A stretch of 6,233 nucleotides of DNA from Actinomycetota bacterium. Its GTDB lineage: Bacteria > Actinomycetota > Actinomycetes > Nanopelagicales > Nanopelagicaceae. The position numbers were made by a program, and so were the translations under genes. How positions within the stretch are numbered: the stretch's first letter is position 1; each line of letters opens with the position of its first letter. The DNA is taken from contig CANGVO010000062.1 in the NCBI GenBank assembly GCA_947457445.1, positions 1 to 6,233 of the forward strand, given 5' to 3'. The notes under the pieces are model-generated. The model ran no database searches. It was not told the DNA's origin and saw only the letters and a list, made by a program, of their open reading frames with translations. Below, one piece after another: positions 1 to 3,698 of the stretch.

Positions 1-172
1 ATCCGATTGAACCTCCTGTGGCCTCATCCACGGCGTAAAAAGCTGCGTAAAACGCTGGCTTTGACGCTGCGGGCCAATTTGTATGCTTCTTAGTAGTCGC
101 ATGGAAATTGGCAGGCGAAGTAGCAGCACTGCGTGTAACGCGTGCTGTGGTGAATGATTTAGATGTAAACAT
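1..172 (-). CDS. Hypothetical protein, N-terminal part only (runs off left edge)
   Basis: Reading leftward from an ATG at 172-170, the frame stays open for 57 codons to the window edge, so the 3' end is missing. A GGAG Shine-Dalgarno lies 8 nt before the ATG, which decides the start; the other nearby ATG (178-176) meets a stop after six codons. The peptide starts MFTSKSFTTARVTRS and is rich in Thr, Ala, Ser and Lys. There is no Cys, no clear membrane segment and no motif I recognise. It contains the in-frame repeat AFYA-AFYA (33-56), whose two DNA copies differ only at Ala third positions, as expected for real coding sequence. In mycobacteria a mycoredoxin and whiB7 follow uvrD2, but this peptide resembles neither. 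Function unknown. A short spurious ORF cannot be excluded because only 57 codons are visible. Confidence 0.45.
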   Translation of the reverse strand, partial: MFTSKSFTTARVTRSAATSPANFHATTKKHTNWPAASKPAFYAAFYAVDEATGGSIG

Positions 173-180
173 CGTTCATT

Positions 181-184
181 CTCC
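181..184 (-). promoter_or_regulatory. Ribosome binding site of the leftmost ORF
   Basis: GGAG on the minus strand sits 8 nt upstream of the ATG at 172-170, within the normal Shine-Dalgarno spacing. It is the clearest ribosome binding site in the window and the main reason for calling the short partial ORF. Confidence 0.45.
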
Positions 185-202
185 ATTTCGCCTATTTAGC
201 CG

Positions 203-219
203 TTCACCAATTTGGTGAA
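203..219. repeat. Perfect inverted repeat, 8-bp arms with 1-nt centre
   Basis: TTCACCAA-T-TTGGTGAA is a perfect dyad ending 30 nt upstream of the leftmost ORF's start codon. The near-absent spacer fits a protein-binding operator at least as well as an RNA hairpin, which would need to open some central pairs. No T-run follows on either strand, so it is not a standard intrinsic terminator. Its role as an operator for the ORF at 1-172 is inference. Confidence 0.5.
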
Positions 220-233
220 AGGCAAGGGTAAAC

Positions 234-251
234 CACAGATAGTGATCTGTG
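234..251. repeat. Perfect inverted repeat, 7-bp arms with 4-nt loop
   Basis: CACAGAT-AGTG-ATCTGTG can form a stem of seven base pairs with a tetraloop. It lies about 28 nt past the uvrD2 stop codon on the minus strand. There it is followed by GTTTACCC, with only a short T stretch, so it could stabilise the 3' end of the nudC-uvrD2 mRNA or act as a weak terminator. It could equally belong to the leader of the next gene. Confidence 0.45.
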
Positions 252-254
252 CAA

Positions 255-269
255 CTTAATTAAATTAAG
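255..269. repeat. AT-rich perfect inverted repeat, 7-bp arms with 1-nt centre
   Basis: CTTAATT-A-AATTAAG is a perfect dyad made almost only of A and T, three bases away from the 234-251 repeat. On the minus strand it contains TAATTT, which fits a TANNNT -10 element, but no matching -35 is evident. It could be a promoter or operator for the ORF at 1-172, or simply an AT-rich spacer after uvrD2. Confidence 0.35.
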
Positions 270-278
270 CGCAAATGC

Positions 279-1937
279 TTACGCGAGCAGGCCGGCCTCA
301 CGCAGGAACCGGCTGGGATTTTGGCGATGGCTGATATGAAGATCGACTTTGGCGCGCGTCATCCCAACGTAAAAGAGACGGCGCTCTTCATCGATCTGCT
401 CATCAAAGGGCAAGATGCCCTCGGATGCGCCGATCAAAAATACGCGTTCCCATTCCAAGCCCTTTGCAGCATGCAAGGTTGCCAAAGTGATTACCGGCAT
501 CGTTGGTGGATTGTTCTGTTGTACGCGATCTTCGATTTCTCGTAAATAACTGCGCAGCGTCTTTGGAGTAAAACTATTGTCGTCATCGAGCTCGCGCGCC
601 AAGTGCAACAGCGCTGCAATTCCATCAATGCTTTCGCCAGTTAAAAATGGTTGTGCCACAGTGCGCAGTTCATCAATCCAAGAAACGCCTTCAGTTGGCA
701 GAACCGATGCCCGACGCACTTCTTTCAGAAAATCTCGAACATCTTGACGATCGAAAAATCTTTCCGTACTGCGAACTTGATATGGCAGACCTGATTTATT
801 CATGGCGCGCTCTACACCCTTTAATTGGTTATTGGTTCGCGCCAATATTGCAATTTCTTGCGCTTGGGTTCCAGTATTTAAAAGCTCAGTTATTTGGGCC
901 AGAACGCCCGCGATTTCAGCATCTTCATTGGCATAACCATCAACACTTGGCTTGGTACCGTGATCATTTAGCGCAACCAATTCTTGTCCCATTGCGCCAT
1001 GGCGCAAAAGTGCATTTGCAGCAAAAGTGATTTCTGGGGTTGAGCGATATCCAGTACTTAGACGAATTACTTCTGCATCTGGAAAGCGCTGGGTGAAACT
1101 GTTAAGAAAGACTGGCGTAGCTCCAGCGAATGAGTAAATTGTTTGTGCCGGATCTCCAACAACGCATATATCTTGGCGCGAACCGAGCCATGCATTAATC
1201 AAACGTTGTTGTACGGGTGAAATATCCTGATACTCATCAATAGTGAAATATCTGTACTGGTCTTGCACTCGCTCACGAACATTGCGCTCTTCTTCTAACA
1301 TCGCCGCTGTCAATAAAAGTACATCCTCAAAATCAATCGCTAACTCTTGCTTCTTAACGCTTTCATAGGCGGTATAAACCTGCGCCAGTTTTTCAGCGCT
1401 AACTCTTGGTTTCTGTGTCCGCTTTGAAATTTCATTTACAAAATCTTCGGGCGCTACTTGGGAAACTTTCGCCCATTCAATTTCACTTGCAATATCGCGC
1501 ATCAATTCACGAGATGTGGCGCGTAATTCACCAGAAAGCCCCGCACGATTGATCGCCTCCCCTAAAAAACCTGCCTTTGCGGTCATCAATTCAGGAACGC
1601 GCCCGCCGAAAACACTGGGCCAGAAATAAATCAATTGTTTAAGCGCTGCCGCGTGAATCGTGCGTGCAGCAACTGTTGGAACACCTAGTGAGCGCAAACG
1701 AGTGCGCATTTCTCCAGCAGCACGAGATGTGAAAGTAAGTGCCAATACTTTCTGCGGGTCCATCGTTCCGATTGCCGCCGCATATGCGATGCGATGAGTA
1801 ATCGCACGTGTTTTTCCGGTGCCGGCGCCTGCGATTACGCAAACAGGTCCGCGCGATGCAAGTGCAACTGCTTTCTGATCGTTATCTAAGGCGGCCAAGA
1901 TTTCTTCTGCGCGAAGATTGCCGGTTTCATCACTCAT
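279..1937 (-). CDS. uvrD2: UvrD2-type SF1A DNA helicase, lacking tetracysteine/HRDC tail
   Basis: ATP-dependent 3'-5' DNA helicase/translocase of the UvrD/PcrA family, acting in the cytoplasm on DNA repair intermediates. All core motifs are visible in the 552 residues: Q-motif Gln21, Walker A GAGTGKT (37-43), motif Ia around LALTFTSRAAGEM (65-77), motif II DEYQD (234-238), motif III GDPAQTIYSFAGA (261-273), motif IV around TGYRS (295-299), motif V TLHAAKGLEW (487-496) and motif VI RRLFYVGMTRA (519-529). Short early helices, YSF in motif III and the segment RTIHAAALKQLIYFW match actinobacterial UvrD2 rather than UvrD1/PcrA. The protein stops just after the PSRFL segment closing the helicase core. 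Mycobacterial UvrD2 (about 700 aa) continues with a four-Cys linker and an HRDC domain, whereas here only Cys33 and Cys258 exist. The ATG overlaps the nudC stop as ATGA and has no obvious Shine-Dalgarno, so translation is probably coupled. Confidence 0.95.
   Translation of the reverse strand: MSDETGNLRAEEILAALDNDQKAVALASRGPVCVIAGAGTGKTRAITHRIAYAAAIGTMDPQKVLALTFTSRAAGEMRTRLRSLGVPTVAARTIHAAALKQLIYFWPSVFGGRVPELMTAKAGFLGEAINRAGLSGELRATSRELMRDIASEIEWAKVSQVAPEDFVNEISKRTQKPRVSAEKLAQVYTAYESVKKQELAIDFEDVLLLTAAMLEEERNVRERVQDQYRYFTIDEYQDISPVQQRLINAWLGSRQDICVVGDPAQTIYSFAGATPVFLNSFTQRFPDAEVIRLSTGYRSTPEITFAANALLRHGAMGQELVALNDHGTKPSVDGYANEDAEIAGVLAQITELLNTGTQAQEIAILARTNNQLKGVERAMNKSGLPYQVRSTERFFDRQDVRDFLKEVRRASVLPTEGVSWIDELRTVAQPFLTGESIDGIAALLHLARELDDDNSFTPKTLRSYLREIEDRVQQNNPPTMPVITLATLHAAKGLEWERVFLIGASEGILPFDEQIDEERRLFYVGMTRAKVDLHISHRQNPSRFLREAGLLA
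1934..1937 (-). promoter_or_regulatory. ATGA stop/start overlap coupling nudC to uvrD2
   Basis: On the minus strand the nudC stop TGA and the uvrD2 start ATG share the tetranucleotide ATGA. No good Shine-Dalgarno precedes the uvrD2 ATG. This arrangement is typical of translational coupling by terminating ribosomes, so uvrD2 expression should depend on translation of nudC. Confidence 0.7.
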
Positions 1938-2875
1938 TTCGTTAACCAGCGATCAATCATTTTGCGCGAGACAGACATGGTGGGTGGCAACGACAGCGAA
2001 CCATCAGCCACTTGCGCTTTTAGCTCTGCGCGAGATAACCATTTAATCTCGACGATTTCTTCACCATCAGGTTTAGCAACTTCTGGAAAATCAGTTATAG
2101 CTTCAAATGAGATCATGATTGATGCTGGAAATGGCCAAGGTTGTGAACCTAGATAATTAATTTCACGAACAGCCAAGCCTGATTCTTCATTGACTTCACG
2201 TTGCACACATTGCTCGAAAGTTTCGCCAGGTTCTAAGAAACCAGCAAAGCAAGAGAAACGTCCTTCAGGCCAGATCGCTTGGCGTCCTAACAAAATACGA
2301 TCATCAGCGTCTCTAACCAGAACAATTACTGCACAATCAGTGCGGGGATAGTGCTCGCTCTTATCGGCATCACATGTACGAACTGCGCCGCCCATTGCAA
2401 CTGAGGTTGGCGCACCACATCTTGCACAATGCGAATGAGTTTTATGCCAATTTGATAAGGCAACCGAATGCAGTGCGAGTTCCATCTGTAATTCATTTAA
2501 GTCTCCGCCGATTTCGCGCAGAGTTGCGTATCCGGCAGGTGCATCATCACTTTCAGATTTTGGATGGTTTGAATTCCAGGCAAAATAAGGTTGGTTATCT
2601 AATTGATCTAAACCTAGAAAATACTTTTCACCAGATTTAAATTCACCACTTTTGATCAACGCCTCAACTTCAGCAGCCGTTAAAAAATGCAGCTCGGTGG
2701 CCTGTGCCGAAACGGCTAGCCTTCCATCGCTAAAGTGGACAATCTTGGCTTTGGCCCACATCTGATCAAGTGTTATTTGATTTGATCGCAGATGGCTGGC
2801 GCGGTCCATCTTCGATACTTGTCCGTTGACCGCGCTCATAAGGGGCAACGCTACTAGCCTTCGCCATATGCGCAT
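1934..2875 (-). CDS. nudC: NAD(H) diphosphatase / RNA deNADding Nudix hydrolase NudC
   Basis: Hydrolyses NAD(H) to NMN(H) and AMP; family members also remove NAD caps from RNA 5' ends. Numbered from the ATG at 2875-2873 (313 aa), it has an N-terminal domain containing DRASHLR (24-30), as in actinobacterial NudC proteins. A zinc-ribbon region follows with Cys150, Cys153 and Cys168. A complete Nudix box spans 212-234 (Gly212, Glu218, Arg226-Glu227, Glu230-Glu231, Gly233), followed by the NAD-specific SQPWPFP motif (244-250). The fourth zinc ligand of E. coli NudC is replaced by Asp171. I place the start at ATG 2875 because the LPL segment before DRASHLR seems to align with relatives. GTG 2878, ATG 2839 and ATG 2809 are alternatives, and a GAGG just before the upstream pair is too close for a normal Shine-Dalgarno. 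The gene is divergent from the EEP gene and overlaps uvrD2 by 4 bp, suggesting a nudC-uvrD2 operon. Confidence 0.95.
   Translation of the reverse strand: MRIWRRLVALPLMSAVNGQVSKMDRASHLRSNQITLDQMWAKAKIVHFSDGRLAVSAQATELHFLTAAEVEALIKSGEFKSGEKYFLGLDQLDNQPYFAWNSNHPKSESDDAPAGYATLREIGGDLNELQMELALHSVALSNWHKTHSHCARCGAPTSVAMGGAVRTCDADKSEHYPRTDCAVIVLVRDADDRILLGRQAIWPEGRFSCFAGFLEPGETFEQCVQREVNEESGLAVREINYLGSQPWPFPASIMISFEAITDFPEVAKPDGEEIVEIKWLSRAELKAQVADGSLSLPPTMSVSRKMIDRWLTK
2868..2875. promoter_or_regulatory. Interlocked divergent start codons (palindrome ATGCGCAT)
   Basis: ATGCGCAT equals its own reverse complement. Read on the plus strand it is the first 8 bases of the EEP gene (ATG CGC ATC), and on the minus strand the first 8 bases of nudC (ATG CGC ATA); both proteins then begin Met-Arg-Ile. 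With these starts there is no intergenic region, so each gene's promoter must lie inside the other's coding sequence. The palindrome is certain; its use as both starts depends on the nudC start, since ATG 2839 is an alternative. Confidence 0.55.
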
Positions 2876-3698
2876 CACCTCGTGGAATCTGCTTCATGGC
2901 CTGCAAATTCCGCCAAACCCCGCAGGTCCATCCGCGTCAGCGCTGCGCCAGGCGATCGCCGAAATCGCAAGTGATGTCATCGCAGTGCAGGAAGTTGATT
3001 ATCGATTACCGCGTACCGGTCTCCTAAATCAAATAAGCGAAATCGCAGCGGCGATGAGCGCAACCGACTGGGCGTTTGCACCCAGCGTCATCGGTACTCC
3101 CGGAGAAAAATGGCGCAAACCAAATGCAAACGATCCCAAGTACTTTTCAAATAACTCGATCGGTGATTTGGCTGGAAGTTACGGAATAGCAATCGCATCG
3201 AATATTCCTGTTGTGAAATGGCAACGCCTTGATCTTGGTAGATCAGTTATTGGAATGCCCCTTGTTGTTCCAACGGATAGTGAGACCAATAGCCGACCAA
3301 AACTTCGTGCTATTTATGTTCACGATGAACCAAGGGTGGCACTGGCCGCAACTCTTCAAAATGGATTTACCGTGATTAATACCCATCTTTCCTTTGCCCC
3401 TGGCGTTAACTTGGCGCAATTACGCAGATTAAAGAAATGGGCAGATCAGATTTCTCGAGAAACAAATACAATTCCAATAATTTTAGGTGATCTAAATCTT
3501 CCAAAAGATTTCCCGACCATTGGATCTAAATGGAAATCTCTAGTTAGCCAGAACACTTACCCAAGCTGGGGCGCCAAGATTCAATTTGATTACATTTTGG
3601 CTAAAGAATTAACTGGATATAAAGTCATTGATCGCAAAACAGTTTCGACAGGCATGAGTGATCACTTGCCGTTGCGGGCTGAATTAATTAGAACCTGA
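2868..3698 (+). CDS. Endonuclease/exonuclease/phosphatase (EEP) superfamily protein
   Basis: Metal-dependent phosphoesterase of the DNase I/APE1/CCR4-like fold, 276 aa, with no signal peptide or membrane segment, so probably cytoplasmic. The catalytic series is complete and in order: SWNLLHG with Asn7, IAVQEVD with Glu42, YGIAIAS (105-111), NTHLS with His173, LGDLN with Asp208 and Asn210, FDYIL (240-244) and SDHLPL with Asp265-His266. The substrate cannot be read from the sequence; the superfamily covers nucleic acids, nucleotides, phosphoinositides and sphingomyelin. I chose ATG 2868 because MRITSWN places the first motif at the normal distance from the N-terminus. An upstream in-frame TTG (2826) would add 14 unconserved residues. 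No Shine-Dalgarno precedes the ATG, while TAGCCT (2855-2860) could be a TANNNT -10 for a leaderless transcript. The gene is divergent from nudC and convergent with adnB, overlapping its end by 15 bp. Confidence 0.92.
   Translation: MRITSWNLLHGLQIPPNPAGPSASALRQAIAEIASDVIAVQEVDYRLPRTGLLNQISEIAAAMSATDWAFAPSVIGTPGEKWRKPNANDPKYFSNNSIGDLAGSYGIAIASNIPVVKWQRLDLGRSVIGMPLVVPTDSETNSRPKLRAIYVHDEPRVALAATLQNGFTVINTHLSFAPGVNLAQLRRLKKWADQISRETNTIPIILGDLNLPKDFPTIGSKWKSLVSQNTYPSWGAKIQFDYILAKELTGYKVIDRKTVSTGMSDHLPLRAELIRT

Noticed and set aside
1..93. Plus-strand open frame from the left edge ending in TAG at 91-93, as the tail of a gene.
   Set aside because: It is only 30 codons, is very basic and Leu-rich without recognisable features, and is opposite a frame with a good RBS and a synonymous-type repeat.
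234..251. Hairpin as a clear Rho-independent terminator for nudC-uvrD2.
   Set aside because: The stem is not GC-rich and is followed by GTTTACCC rather than a run of T, so it is listed only as an inverted repeat.
173..278. HRDC domain of UvrD2 lost by a recent frameshift or stop.
   Set aside because: Continuing the uvrD2 frame past its stop gives 25 codons then another stop, with a single Cys and no HRDC-like sequence.
647..1030. Plus-strand open frame of 127 codons inside uvrD2.
   Set aside because: It lies wholly antisense to conserved helicase motifs and its translation has no recognisable domain.
2826..2860. TTGACC (2826-2831) with TAGCCT (2855-2860) as a sigma-70-type promoter for the EEP gene.
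   Set aside because: The 23-bp spacer is too long; only the -10-like element is mentioned, as a possibility.
2826..2867. TTG 2826 as the start of the EEP gene.
   Set aside because: It adds 14 residues before the family's normal N-terminal MRITSWN motif and has no Shine-Dalgarno.
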